Source: Flammeovirga yaeyamensis
GTDB lineage: Bacteria; Bacteroidota; Bacteroidia; Cytophagales; Flammeovirgaceae
Assembly: GCF_018736045.1 (NCBI RefSeq)
Contig: NZ_CP076132.1
Location: forward strand, 1,969,501 to 2,033,500
DNA length: 64,000 bases
Direction of reading: 5' to 3'
Shown: piece after piece, positions 28,179 through 36,590 of the stretch
Position numbering within the stretch: position 1 is the first letter of the stretch
Layout: the number at the start of each line of letters is the position of its first letter
Position numbers and translations under genes: made by a program
The notes under the pieces: generated by a model
The model's database searches: none
What the model was told of the DNA's origin: nothing
Seen by the model: the letters and a program-made list of their open reading frames with translations, nothing else

Positions 28179-28787
28179 TTATTTTTGCTGAGCCTTGTAT
28201 AAACGTAGTAGAAAATTTTTAATTTTTTCTGATTCAAGGCATAAATCGATGTCTGTTATAGCTTGTGCCGATTGAGGCATTGTCGCCATAAGACTTTCAT
28301 CAGGATCTTGAATTATTGTATAACCACCTTTGTCTTTGACAGATTTCATGCCCTCTGCTCCATCTTTGTTTGCTCCAGAGTACAAAATACCTATCATTTT
28401 TTCTTTAAATGTGTAGGCCGCTGTATGAAAAGTCAGATCTATAGATGGTCTAGAATTATTGATCAATCCCTCAGTAGAAAGAGAAATAGAATTTCCTAAT
28501 TCTATACACATATGGTAGTTCGCAGGTGCTAAATATACCATCCCTGGTCGGATAGTTTCTTTATCCTGTGGTTCAATAATCTGTTTTTTACTGCGGATAG
28601 ATAATGCTTCAATAAATCCGTGTCTTACATGTTTTAATCTATGTAAGCATAAAAATATAGGAATTGGAAAATCTTTTGGTAAGTCGGCCAATAATTGGGT
28701 GATTGGCTTAAAGCTACCAGCAGAGCCCCCTATAACGATACCCTTGTAGGTTTTCTCAAAAACGGATTTATCTACATTGAATAGCAT
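28179..28787 (-). CDS. CheB-type methylesterase domain protein without receiver
   Basis: 202 residues covering only the CheB esterase/deamidase domain. The catalytic triad is visible: S22 in GGSAGS, H49 in CLHR and D142 in GANKDGAEG. The usual N-terminal receiver is absent, so activity is not under direct phospho-control. cheR lies 7 bp upstream. No chemoreceptor (MCP), CheA or CheW is encoded in the window, so the target glutamates are unknown; CheB/CheR-like domains are also found beside PAS kinases in non-chemotaxis systems. Confidence 0.87.
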   Translation of the reverse strand: MLFNVDKSVFEKTYKGIVIGGSAGSFKPITQLLADLPKDFPIPIFLCLHRLKHVRHGFIEALSIRSKKQIIEPQDKETIRPGMVYLAPANYHMCIELGNSISLSTEGLINNSRPSIDLTFHTAAYTFKEKMIGILYSGANKDGAEGMKSVKDKGGYTIIQDPDESLMATMPQSAQAITDIDLCLESEKIKNFLLRLYKAQQK

Positions 28788-28794
28788 AGAGGAA

Positions 28795-29622
28795 TTATTC
28801 TTTTATTTTTTTGTAAATTTTCTCCTCGTTGTTTACAACGACAAATTTATTGGCAATATCACACCATATAAGTGACTCTTTAGATCCTATTGCTAGATTG
28901 CCATATTTGAATAAACTGTTATGAAGCTTTTTCAGTACTTCGTTTTGAAGTGTTTGATTAAAGTAAATCATAACATTTCTACAAAGAATTAAATCGAATT
29001 TAGAGAAAGGATTACCTTTGACTAAATCCTGTACTCTAAACGATACTCTATCCAATAAGTCAGGGTTTACATAATAAAACCCATCTCTTTCAATAAAATA
29101 ATCTAATAATGCAGCCTTACCACCATAGCGTTCGTAATTGGATTGATTCAATTCCATATTCTTTGCACTAATAGCTGCTTTTTTTGCTCTTTGAATTATA
29201 GACTTATCAATGTCTGTTGCAATAATAGTAGCTTTATCAAGAGCGTTTGCTTCTTTTAGTAGTATACACATAGAAATAACCTCTTCACCAGAAGAACACC
29301 CTGCGTGCCAAATACTTATTTTATCATGTTCATTTAAGACCTCAGGAATGATTTCGTCTCTTAAGGAAATCCAAAAAGTAGGGTCTCTAAACATCTCTGT
29401 TACATTAACAGTAATCTCAGAAACAAATTCTTGAAAAAACTCAGGTTTATCTTTAAACCTTTTAATTAATGCATCTACGGATGAAAACTTATACAACTCA
29501 ACAACTCGGCGAACTCTTCTAGTAAACGAAGACATTGCGTAATTTTTGAAATCATAATCAAAATTATCGTCTAAATATTGGGTAAGCCTTCGCAGCTCTG
29601 CAATTTCAATCTCACGTTGCAT
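28795..29622 (-). CDS. cheR: CheR family protein methyltransferase
   Basis: 275 residues, normal for CheR. The N-terminal helical domain (about 1-85) has the TVNVTEMFRDP motif at 71-81. The SAM-binding site HAGCSSGEE is at 106-114, and LILCRNVMIYFNQ closes the catalytic domain. It should methylate glutamates on a receptor-like protein using S-adenosylmethionine. As first gene of the six-gene operon (cheR, cheB domain, membrane GAF, PP2C, siaB, siaC), it links reversible methylation to a SiaABC switch. Upstream are two direct repeats (29624-29634 and 29653-29663). Confidence 0.92.
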   Translation of the reverse strand: MQREIEIAELRRLTQYLDDNFDYDFKNYAMSSFTRRVRRVVELYKFSSVDALIKRFKDKPEFFQEFVSEITVNVTEMFRDPTFWISLRDEIIPEVLNEHDKISIWHAGCSSGEEVISMCILLKEANALDKATIIATDIDKSIIQRAKKAAISAKNMELNQSNYERYGGKAALLDYFIERDGFYYVNPDLLDRVSFRVQDLVKGNPFSKFDLILCRNVMIYFNQTLQNEVLKKLHNSLFKYGNLAIGSKESLIWCDIANKFVVVNNEEKIYKKIKE

Positions 29623-29673
29623 AATAATTGGTAGTAGAAGATTAAAAAATCTATAATTGGTAGAAATAATAAA

Positions 29674-29707
29674 AATCCTTTTTTCATGAAGTTACGAAAA
29701 AAGGATT
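29674..29707 (-). terminator. Intrinsic terminator of the small lipoprotein gene
   Basis: 12-bp perfect stem (29674-29685 with 29696-29707, 10-nt loop), followed on the minus strand by TTTTTATTATTTC. It lies 23 bp after the lipoprotein stop. Confidence 0.8.
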
Positions 29708-29729
29708 GAAATATGATTTTTTGAAGAAA

Positions 29730-29912
29730 TTATCTTCTTGATTTTACCAATTGAGGACAGTCTGCATGTTGATCCATTACTTCATATTTCTTTCTTTCTT
29801 TTTTGAAATAAGAAGATGATGCATTGCCATATTTGTTAGAGCAAGAAAAAGCGAAAACTCCTAACAATAATAATGCACTTGCGGATAAGAGTCTTTTAGT
29901 AATATTTTTCAT
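29730..29912 (-). CDS. Small lipoprotein of unknown function
   Basis: 60 residues: a basic start (MKNITKRLL), hydrophobic stretch and lipobox ending FAFSC, so C24 would be lipidated after signal peptidase II cleavage. The mature 37 residues are basic and hydrophilic, with a second cysteine (HADCPQLV). Such tiny lipoproteins are common in Bacteroidota; function unknown. It has its own terminator downstream (29674-29707) and sits 77 bp after the metX stop. Confidence 0.65.
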   Translation of the reverse strand: MKNITKRLLSASALLLLGVFAFSCSNKYGNASSSYFKKERKKYEVMDQHADCPQLVKSRR

Positions 29913-29989
29913 GTTATTTGATGTTCATTATAGACATACATTATCCAAACGGATATACGCCAATACAAAATCAAAATGTGTGCCTAAAA

Positions 29990-31030
29990 TTATAAGACTA
30001 CTCTTTTTTTATTTTTTTGTTTGAAAAAAGCTCTGATTGCAGCAGCAATTTTATAAGTCTCCACCAAAAATCCATCGTGACCATAAAGAGAAGTGATTTC
30101 TTCATAGGTAACATTCGGGATATGTTGCGTAATAAAACGTTGCTCAGATACAGGGAATAAGACATCACTAGTAATGCCAATTACCTGTGTGTATGCTTGA
30201 ATACTTTGAAGCGCCTCTTCTAAAGATTTGCGGTTTCTTCCTAAATGATGACTGTCCATAGTTTTAGATAAAGTCCAATAAGAATATGCATTAAATCTTT
30301 TAGTTAATTTATCTCCCTGATATTGTTGATAAGTAGATGCTCTGTAATTATCAACTTTATTAACGTCCTTTTCAGATTGAGTTTCTTCGTAAGTGCTGTA
30401 GTTTCTGTAAGATAACATAGCAATAGCTCTGGCAGCCTTTAGACCATTCACTCCGGCGTCATTACTTTTATCTCCCCAAGTAGGGTCAGCTTCAATGGAC
30501 ATTCTTTGTGCTTCATTAAATGCTATTCCCCAAGCAGAATGTTTAGAGTTTGTTGCACATATAATAAGGTTTTCCATCATTTTGGGATGCATCACTGCCC
30601 ATTCTAAAGCTTGTTGTCCGCCTAAAGATCCTCCGATCAAGGTATTAATTGATTTAATGCCTAAGTGATCTCTTAGAATATTTAAAGAATTGACAATGTC
30701 TCTAATCGAAATATTTGGAAATGAACCATAAAAAGGCTCATTGGTTTTAGGGTTTATGGATGTAGGTCCTGTCGAACCATAACATGATCCTAAAACATTT
30801 ACACATATAATAAAGTGATCCTTGGGGTTGAAGATAGCGTCTTCTCCAAAAAGTCCATTCCACCAGTCAAAAACATCGGCATTACCAGTAAGGGCATGAC
30901 ATACCCAAATGACATTGCTTTTGTCTTGGTTTAACTGACCGTAGGTGTAATATGAAAGAGTGAACCCTTCTAAACTTTCCCCAAATTCTAGATCAAATTT
31001 TTCTTTGTATGTATAATAATGCTGTTGCAT
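29990..31030 (-). CDS. metX: Homoserine O-acetyltransferase
   Basis: Alpha/beta-hydrolase that activates homoserine for methionine synthesis (acetyl or succinyl transfer; acetyl is inferred from the MetX family). Nucleophile S135 lies in GGSLGGQQALEW; ITSDVLFP and YGHDGFL supply the Asp and His of the triad. Other MetX marks are CHALTGNAD and LGSCYGSTGP. At 346 residues it is a little shorter than many family members. The leader (31068-31258) contains a SAM-I riboswitch and a terminator, so expression should fall when S-adenosylmethionine is plentiful. Confidence 0.95.
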   Translation of the reverse strand: MQQHYYTYKEKFDLEFGESLEGFTLSYYTYGQLNQDKSNVIWVCHALTGNADVFDWWNGLFGEDAIFNPKDHFIICVNVLGSCYGSTGPTSINPKTNEPFYGSFPNISIRDIVNSLNILRDHLGIKSINTLIGGSLGGQQALEWAVMHPKMMENLIICATNSKHSAWGIAFNEAQRMSIEADPTWGDKSNDAGVNGLKAARAIAMLSYRNYSTYEETQSEKDVNKVDNYRASTYQQYQGDKLTKRFNAYSYWTLSKTMDSHHLGRNRKSLEEALQSIQAYTQVIGITSDVLFPVSEQRFITQHIPNVTYEEITSLYGHDGFLVETYKIAAAIRAFFKQKNKKRVVL

Positions 31031-31067
31031 TTATTGCTCTTGATTACGAATGAAATAAATGAGACAC

Positions 31068-31091
31068 AAAAAAAGACTTCAAATAAAGCCT
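31068..31091 (-). terminator. Attenuator terminator of the metX leader
   Basis: 6-bp stem AGGCTT (31086-31091) with AAGTCT (31074-31079), loop TATTTG, then a run of seven T on the minus strand. It lies between the SAM aptamer and metX, where an expression platform is expected. Confidence 0.6.
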
Positions 31092-31155
31092 AAATCAAGG
31101 ATACAAAGATTGGATAAGTAGTACAGAAGGCATCTTCATCACGTTCCGATATTTG

Positions 31156-31258
31156 CTTATAGTTCCTAAAAATTTAGGCTAGGATGTAGCACCTTTTCAT
31201 TATTTATGATGGTTGCTAGAGGGTCTTTGAGCCTAGTCTCTTGCCTCTTCTTTATAAA
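31156..31258 (-). ncRNA. SAM-I (S-box) riboswitch aptamer
   Basis: The minus strand shows the S-box core in order: closing P1 strand TTTATA (31253-31258), AGAGG, CCTCTAGCAACC, AAAGGTGCTACATCCTA, TAGGA, and the second P1 strand TATAAG (31156-31161). GCAACC and AGGTGCTA are the most conserved elements of the family. P4 can form from TCCTA with TAGGA. Its position upstream of metX agrees with the known role in sensing S-adenosylmethionine. Confidence 0.88.
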
Positions 31259-31318
31259 CACTTACGTCTTTAGAAGATGTAAATGGTATGCGATTTCAAA
31301 ATAAATGTAGAATTTAGA

Positions 31319-31359
31319 AAAAAACAAACCCTTACCTCTTTATTTACGAGAAGTAAGGG
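31319..31359 (-). terminator. Intrinsic terminator of the TonB-dependent receptor gene
   Basis: 7-bp stem CCCTTAC (31329-31335) with GTAAGGG (31353-31359), extended by a CTC/GAG pair inside. On the minus strand it is followed by TTTGTTTTTT. Confidence 0.75.
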
Positions 31360-31383
31360 AAAATGATTGTTTTTTTTGAAATA

Positions 31384-33789
31384 TTATAATTCTACAATGA
31401 TTCCGATTGAAGGTTGTAATAAACCGTTCGTTGTTTCAATAAACTTCGGAACGTATTTGCTTGGGTCGTTAGGATCTACTACAGGATTACCCATTTGATC
31501 AATTTCTGTAGTCAATATTGGCTGACCTTTCGACTTATAATTATAAATGTTTTGGATATCCAAGAAGAAATTGATACTCCACTTATTGAAATAGTAATGT
31601 TTGTCAACTCTAACATCTAATTGATGTTGTGCATCTAAACGTAACGTATTGATCTGTGAGTAATCTCTAACTCCTCTACGCTCTGCATCCCAGACTTGTC
31701 TGTCCATAGATGCGTCAACATCGTATGGAGTATAAGGAGTACCTCCAGAGTATAACCATCTAGCTCCGATTTCCCAGTTTCTTTTTAGTTTTTTACCACC
31801 AGTTAAAGATACAATGTTTCTACTATCCCAAGAAGAAGGTGCATATACATTTGGATCTGCATTGGTAAACTCTGATTGTACATATGTATAAGCTAAGATA
31901 CCATAGAATCCTTTATAGAATTTTTGCTGAGCCAAGAATTCAACACCTCTTGATCTACCCAAAGAAGTACTTGTTACTGCTTCAGAACCAATTACACCAA
32001 AATCAGCACCTAAATTGGCCAAAGAGATTTGGTTATTAATTGAGTATGGATATTGATCGTATAATTTTTGGAATCCCTCAACAGTGAATTTCAAGTTCTT
32101 TTCAGGGATTTTATATTCTAAACCACCCACTAATTGTTTGTTTCGGATATAGGTTAAGTCATTTTCTTTGTTGACAAATTTGCCATCTTCTTTATATCCA
32201 AGCGTGGTATAAGTCGGTAACTGATAATAGATACCTGTATTGAAGTTTAAACTCCATCTTGGAGTGAACTGATATGAAGCTGAAAATCTAGGAGAGAACT
32301 GATCTAATAAATTACCCATAGTATCTGAGTAATCATTCGCGTCTACTCTTGCTCCTAATGATAATGTGACTTTATCACTTGCTAATTTCTTTGAAACTGT
32401 ACCAAACGCTCCCCATTTATTTAAAGGAAGATTACTATCAAAAGTAATGGTCTTTAACTGATCGTCATCATAATCATATAAAGTCTGGAAAGTTTTATTG
32501 GTATATGTAGCGTATTCATAATTCACACCGTATGAGAATGTGAATCCATTATTTGTGAACGTTACACCCTCTAATCTAAATTTATTTTCTGCTTCGGTTG
32601 AGTTGTAATCGTAAATTTTTGCTTGATTTCTATCGTTGCCAGGATGTTTGAACTGATTGTTGGTTAACATATTTCGAGAAGCTACAAAAGTAAATGTTGA
32701 GTTGTCTCTAAAATGTTCGTATTTCGCCCCGATAGTATAATTCCACTGATTTTGTTCAGGTAAATTATTTAAAGTATAAACGTTTTGCTCGTAATCTTCA
32801 TCTGTTGGTTCGCCAGGTGAATCTGCCAATTTAAATTGGTCGATAGCACCTAATCCTATGATTGATATTTTGTTTCTTTGATTGATGTCGTATTTATACT
32901 TTAATTGGAAGTCATTGTAAGTAGGCAAGAATGGTAATCCCAATACACTAAACAAGGCTTGTAAATAAGATTGTCTCGCTGATACAATAATTGATGATTT
33001 ATCAGTTACAGGTCCCTCGAATGTAATACCAACATCCGATGTTCCTAAAATTAAGTTAGTTGTATGCTGATCTGTTCTTCCGTCTTTTTGTGAAAATTCC
33101 ATCACTGATGATAAGGCATTTCCACGACCTGATGGATAGGCACCAGAATAGAATTCTACATTTTCGATAAAATCAACGTTGATCATTCCAACCGGACCAC
33201 CTGATGCTCCTTGTGTAGCAAAGTGGTTGATGTTAGGAATTTCAATTCCATCCAAGTAAAAGCGATTTTCGTTAGGTGCACCACCTCTAATTAATATATC
33301 GTTTCTAAATGAAGCCGTAGATGCTACACCAGGAAGTGATTGTAAAACTCTTGAAATGTCTCTATTGGCACCAGGAGCTCTCTTTACTTCTGTTACACCA
33401 ATACGCTGAACAGATACAGGACTTTCGTCAGATTTGTAAAAGCCATTGGCCACAACTTCCACTTCGTTTAGTTCTTGAGTGGAAGGTTTTAATTGAAAAT
33501 TGACCTGTGCAGGTCTAGAGTTGGTGACTTCTACTTCTTGTGATGCAGGAGCGTAACCAACGTAATTGACTACAAGGTTATATAAACCTGGTTCTAAACC
33601 TTTAATTTCATAGTTACCGTTATCATCTGTTGTAGCTCCTTTTGTTGTTCCTTGAATAACTACAGTAGCGTAAGGTACGGTCTCATTTTTTGGTACCTCA
33701 GTCACCTTACCTCTAACAATGCCATTTTGAGCGAATAATGATGAGGAGATGATAAAAATGCTGAATAATGTTAGAAAACTTTGTTTCAT
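31384..33789 (-). CDS. TonB-dependent outer membrane receptor with carboxypeptidase-like domain
   Basis: 801 residues. A signal peptide (about 1-20, ending LFAQ) is followed by a carboxypeptidase-regulatory-like beta-sandwich (about 23-105; VRGKVTEVPKNETVPYATV, GLYNLVVNYVGYAP), a plug domain (about 115-240; SLPGVASTASFRNDILIRGG, RFYLDGIEIPN) and an outer-membrane beta barrel to the C-terminus. It is not SusC-like in length and has no SusD partner, so it more likely imports a metal chelate, vitamin or small molecule; the ligand cannot be read. The gene lies just upstream of the metX riboswitch, separated by its own terminator. Confidence 0.9.
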   Translation of the reverse strand: MKQSFLTLFSIFIISSSLFAQNGIVRGKVTEVPKNETVPYATVVIQGTTKGATTDDNGNYEIKGLEPGLYNLVVNYVGYAPASQEVEVTNSRPAQVNFQLKPSTQELNEVEVVANGFYKSDESPVSVQRIGVTEVKRAPGANRDISRVLQSLPGVASTASFRNDILIRGGAPNENRFYLDGIEIPNINHFATQGASGGPVGMINVDFIENVEFYSGAYPSGRGNALSSVMEFSQKDGRTDQHTTNLILGTSDVGITFEGPVTDKSSIIVSARQSYLQALFSVLGLPFLPTYNDFQLKYKYDINQRNKISIIGLGAIDQFKLADSPGEPTDEDYEQNVYTLNNLPEQNQWNYTIGAKYEHFRDNSTFTFVASRNMLTNNQFKHPGNDRNQAKIYDYNSTEAENKFRLEGVTFTNNGFTFSYGVNYEYATYTNKTFQTLYDYDDDQLKTITFDSNLPLNKWGAFGTVSKKLASDKVTLSLGARVDANDYSDTMGNLLDQFSPRFSASYQFTPRWSLNFNTGIYYQLPTYTTLGYKEDGKFVNKENDLTYIRNKQLVGGLEYKIPEKNLKFTVEGFQKLYDQYPYSINNQISLANLGADFGVIGSEAVTSTSLGRSRGVEFLAQQKFYKGFYGILAYTYVQSEFTNADPNVYAPSSWDSRNIVSLTGGKKLKRNWEIGARWLYSGGTPYTPYDVDASMDRQVWDAERRGVRDYSQINTLRLDAQHQLDVRVDKHYYFNKWSINFFLDIQNIYNYKSKGQPILTTEIDQMGNPVVDPNDPSKYVPKFIETTNGLLQPSIGIIVEL

Positions 33790-34130
33790 CGTGTTTTGCT
33801 TTAGTCCAATTCATTAACACTTGTAAAGATGAATTGTTTTAGTTTAGTGTTTGTTTAAACAAATAATTTTAAAACAACACTAATTACCGATTTGAAAGTA
33901 TTTGATTATGAGTATAATAAAAAGTAATCATTGATAAATAAATACAGTAATGAGTGGTCAAAAAAAATTAGAGTTCAAGTGTTAGTAAAATTAAATGCAA
34001 ATTAAAGGAACTGATAGGTATTTTTGAATATTTTAAGGATTAATTTATCATTGCAATTGTCTAAATTTTTGTTGTTCAGTACATTAAAAATATATTTGAT
34101 TTTTAAATGATTAAACAATTAGATTTAGCC
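33790..34130 (+). other. Divergent intergenic region with a 14-bp palindrome
   Basis: This AT-rich gap lies between the receptor (minus) and the MmcQ-type gene (plus). The perfect palindrome TTTGTTTAAACAAA occupies 33850-33863, about 60 bp before the receptor start, where an operator would fit. No other gene, RNA fold or exact promoter match was found. Confidence 0.4.
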
Positions 34131-34484
34131 ATGAATATTGAAGATTTTAGAAATCACTGTCTTTCAAAAAATGGAGTGACAGAAGAATTTCCATTCGATG
34201 AAACCACAATAGTTTTTAAAGTAGCAGGAAAGATATTTGCACTGACAAATGTGGACTTGTTTGAAAGTGTAAGTTTAAAGTGTGATCCCGAAAAAGCATT
34301 GGAGCTTAGAGAGACGTATGCATGTGTTCGGGGAGGATATCACCTAAATAAAAAACATTGGAACACCATTGATGTCAATGCTGATATGGAGGATAATGAA
34401 ATTTTAGTTTGGATAGATCATTCCTATCAACTAGTATTTGATAAACTTCCAAAGAGAGTAAAAGATACACTAATTGCTAACTAA
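34131..34484 (+). CDS. MmcQ/YjbR family protein
   Basis: 117 residues from the ATG at 34131. An in-frame ATG at 34107 adds eight residues, but family members begin like MNIEDFRNHCLSK. Conserved marks: GVTEEFPFDETTIVFKVAGKIFAL, LKCDPEKALELRETY, GYHLNKKHWNTI and the final DHSYQLVFDKLPK. The fold is the small YjbR (CyaY-like) alpha/beta type, sometimes described as DNA binding; its biochemical role is not established. Single gene. Confidence 0.85.
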   Translation: MNIEDFRNHCLSKNGVTEEFPFDETTIVFKVAGKIFALTNVDLFESVSLKCDPEKALELRETYACVRGGYHLNKKHWNTIDVNADMEDNEILVWIDHSYQLVFDKLPKRVKDTLIAN

Positions 34485-34640
34485 ATCTTATGTTTATTTT
34501 TTTATTTACTACAAAATGTTAATCGATTAGATTAATTTATTGCTAATTTTACAATAAATCATTAAATATTATGAAAATGTCGTCATTAAGTAATATTTTT
34601 GATTTTGCGATTGGAACAACCTAAGACAGATAATAAGATC

Positions 34641-36533
34641 ATGGCTGACAAAACATTTTTTGTAATAGACTTCGACAGTACTTTCACAAAAGTAGAGGCA
34701 TTAGACGTGCTAAGTGATATTTTATATGAAGGTACAGATAAAAAAGAAATTGTAGGGAAAAAAATTAAAGACCTTACAGATCAAGCAATGGCCGGAGAAC
34801 TGTCGTTCAGAGAGGCTTTAGAACAAAGATTGGCTTTATTAGAGGCCACAAAAAAAGACGTTACTCAATTATCGAATGAGCTAAAAGAATTAGTATCAGA
34901 ATCGGTAAAAAGAAATAAAGCATTTTTCTCCAACGAGACTGATAATGTTTTAATCGTATCTAGTGGCTTTAAAGACTTTATTACTCCTGTTGTTACTGAA
35001 TACGGAATTAAGGAGGAAAATATTTACGCCAACACTTTTACTTACAACGATAAAGATGAAGTAACCGGTTTTGATGCTTCCAATCCTTTATCAGAACACA
35101 AAGGTAAAGTAAAGCTGATGAAAGAACTTTCGCTTGAGGGCGAGGTGGTAGTAATTGGCGACGGATATACTGACTATGAAATTAGAGAAGCAGGATATGC
35201 TAAAACATTCTTTGCTTTTACAGAAAATATAAAAAGAGAAAAAGTATTGGCTAAAGCAGATGTCGAAGCCAATAGTTTTGATGAAATACTTTTCACTATC
35301 AAACACCCTATGGCAACATCATTTCCAAAAAGTAAAATAAAAGTACTTCTTTTAGAAAATATCCATCAGGATGCTAAGGAGAGACTTATTCAAGAAGGAT
35401 ATCAAGTAGAACTTTTAGGAGGAGCACTTGATGAGGATGAACTTTGTGAGAAAATCAAAGGTGTTCACATCTTAGGTATCCGTTCTAAAACGATGTTAAC
35501 TCGTAAAGTAGTGGAAGCTGCTGATCGTTTAATGATCGTCGGTGCATTCTGTATCGGAACAAATCAAATTGATTTAGACGCTTGTACTGAACATGGCGTT
35601 TGTGTATTCAATGCTCCTTATAGTAATACAAGATCTGTAGTAGAAATGGCGATTGGTGAAATCATCATGTTGATGAGACAAATACCAAAAAGAATGCGTC
35701 AGATGGATAGAGGAGAGTGGAGTAAGTCTGCCGGTGGATCTTTTGAGGTTAGAGGTAAGAAACTAGGTATTATCGGTTATGGTAATATCGGATCTCAGTT
35801 GTCTATTCTTGCTGAATCAATGGGTATGGACGTTTACTATTACGATGTAGTTGAAAAGCTTGGATTGGGTAATGCAACGAAATTATCTAGCCTCGATAAA
35901 TTGTTAGAAATTTCTGATGTGGTATCACTTCACGTAGATGGTAGACCTGAGAACAAAATGTTCTTTAAAAGAGAGCACATTCAGAAAATGAAAAAAGGTG
36001 CTATTCTTGTTAACCTTGCAAGAGGACCAGTAGTTGAACTTGAAGCACTTCAAGAAGCATTAGAATCAAATCACTTAGCTGGTGCGGCTATCGATGTATT
36101 CCCAGTAGAGCCTAAGAATAATAACGACACGTTCGATGCTCCTGTTAAGAATATTGACAATTTGATTCTTACTCCACACATTGGTGGTAGTACTTTAGAA
36201 GCACAAGAGAATATCGCTGATTTCGTTCCTTCAAAAATGATTGAATATGTAAATACAGGTAGTTCATTCAACAGTGTGAACTTCCCTAATGTTCAATTGC
36301 CTAGATTGGAAAGTGGTCATAGATTATTACATATTCACCAAAACAAATCAGGTATCCTTGCACAGATGAACAACGTTTTTGCAAATAGAGGTTGTAACAT
36401 CTTGGGTCAATACCTTAAAACAAACGAAGATATTGGTTATGTAATTACGGATATCGATCAATCATATCAACATGAACTTCTTGAAGATATGAAGAAAATT
36501 GATCATACCATTAAATTCAGAATTCTTTATTAA
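34641..36533 (+). CDS. serA: Phosphoserine phosphatase / 3-phosphoglycerate dehydrogenase fusion
   Basis: 630 residues from the ATG at 34641 (TTG at 34599 is in frame but unlikely). Residues 1-220 are an HAD-type phosphatase like SerB: DFDST at 10-14 (nucleophile D10, acid D12), SSG at 107-109, GDGYTD at 173-178. Residues 232-545 are the NAD-dependent dehydrogenase: GYGNIG at 379-384, R461 (ARGPVV), E490 (PVEP), H513 (TPHIGG). Residues about 562-630 are an ACT domain, the usual serine-feedback site. One chain thus holds the first and last steps of serine synthesis; the transaminase SerC is not in the window. Terminator at 36559. Confidence 0.93.
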   Translation: MADKTFFVIDFDSTFTKVEALDVLSDILYEGTDKKEIVGKKIKDLTDQAMAGELSFREALEQRLALLEATKKDVTQLSNELKELVSESVKRNKAFFSNETDNVLIVSSGFKDFITPVVTEYGIKEENIYANTFTYNDKDEVTGFDASNPLSEHKGKVKLMKELSLEGEVVVIGDGYTDYEIREAGYAKTFFAFTENIKREKVLAKADVEANSFDEILFTIKHPMATSFPKSKIKVLLLENIHQDAKERLIQEGYQVELLGGALDEDELCEKIKGVHILGIRSKTMLTRKVVEAADRLMIVGAFCIGTNQIDLDACTEHGVCVFNAPYSNTRSVVEMAIGEIIMLMRQIPKRMRQMDRGEWSKSAGGSFEVRGKKLGIIGYGNIGSQLSILAESMGMDVYYYDVVEKLGLGNATKLSSLDKLLEISDVVSLHVDGRPENKMFFKREHIQKMKKGAILVNLARGPVVELEALQEALESNHLAGAAIDVFPVEPKNNNDTFDAPVKNIDNLILTPHIGGSTLEAQENIADFVPSKMIEYVNTGSSFNSVNFPNVQLPRLESGHRLLHIHQNKSGILAQMNNVFANRGCNILGQYLKTNEDIGYVITDIDQSYQHELLEDMKKIDHTIKFRILY

Positions 36534-36558
36534 TAGAAAGAATCCTTAAAATATTAAG

Positions 36559-36590
36559 AGACCACAATGGAAATGTTGTGGTCTTTTTTT
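36559..36590 (+). terminator. Intrinsic terminator of the serB-serA fusion gene
   Basis: 9-bp perfect stem AGACCACAA (36559-36567) with TTGTGGTCT (36576-36584) and an 8-nt loop, followed by a T run to 36590. Confidence 0.85.

Noticed and set aside
28179-29622. A complete chemotaxis operon around cheB and cheR
   Set aside because: No MCP, CheA, CheW or CheY is present; neighbours are SiaABC-type genes, so a chemotaxis call is not supported.
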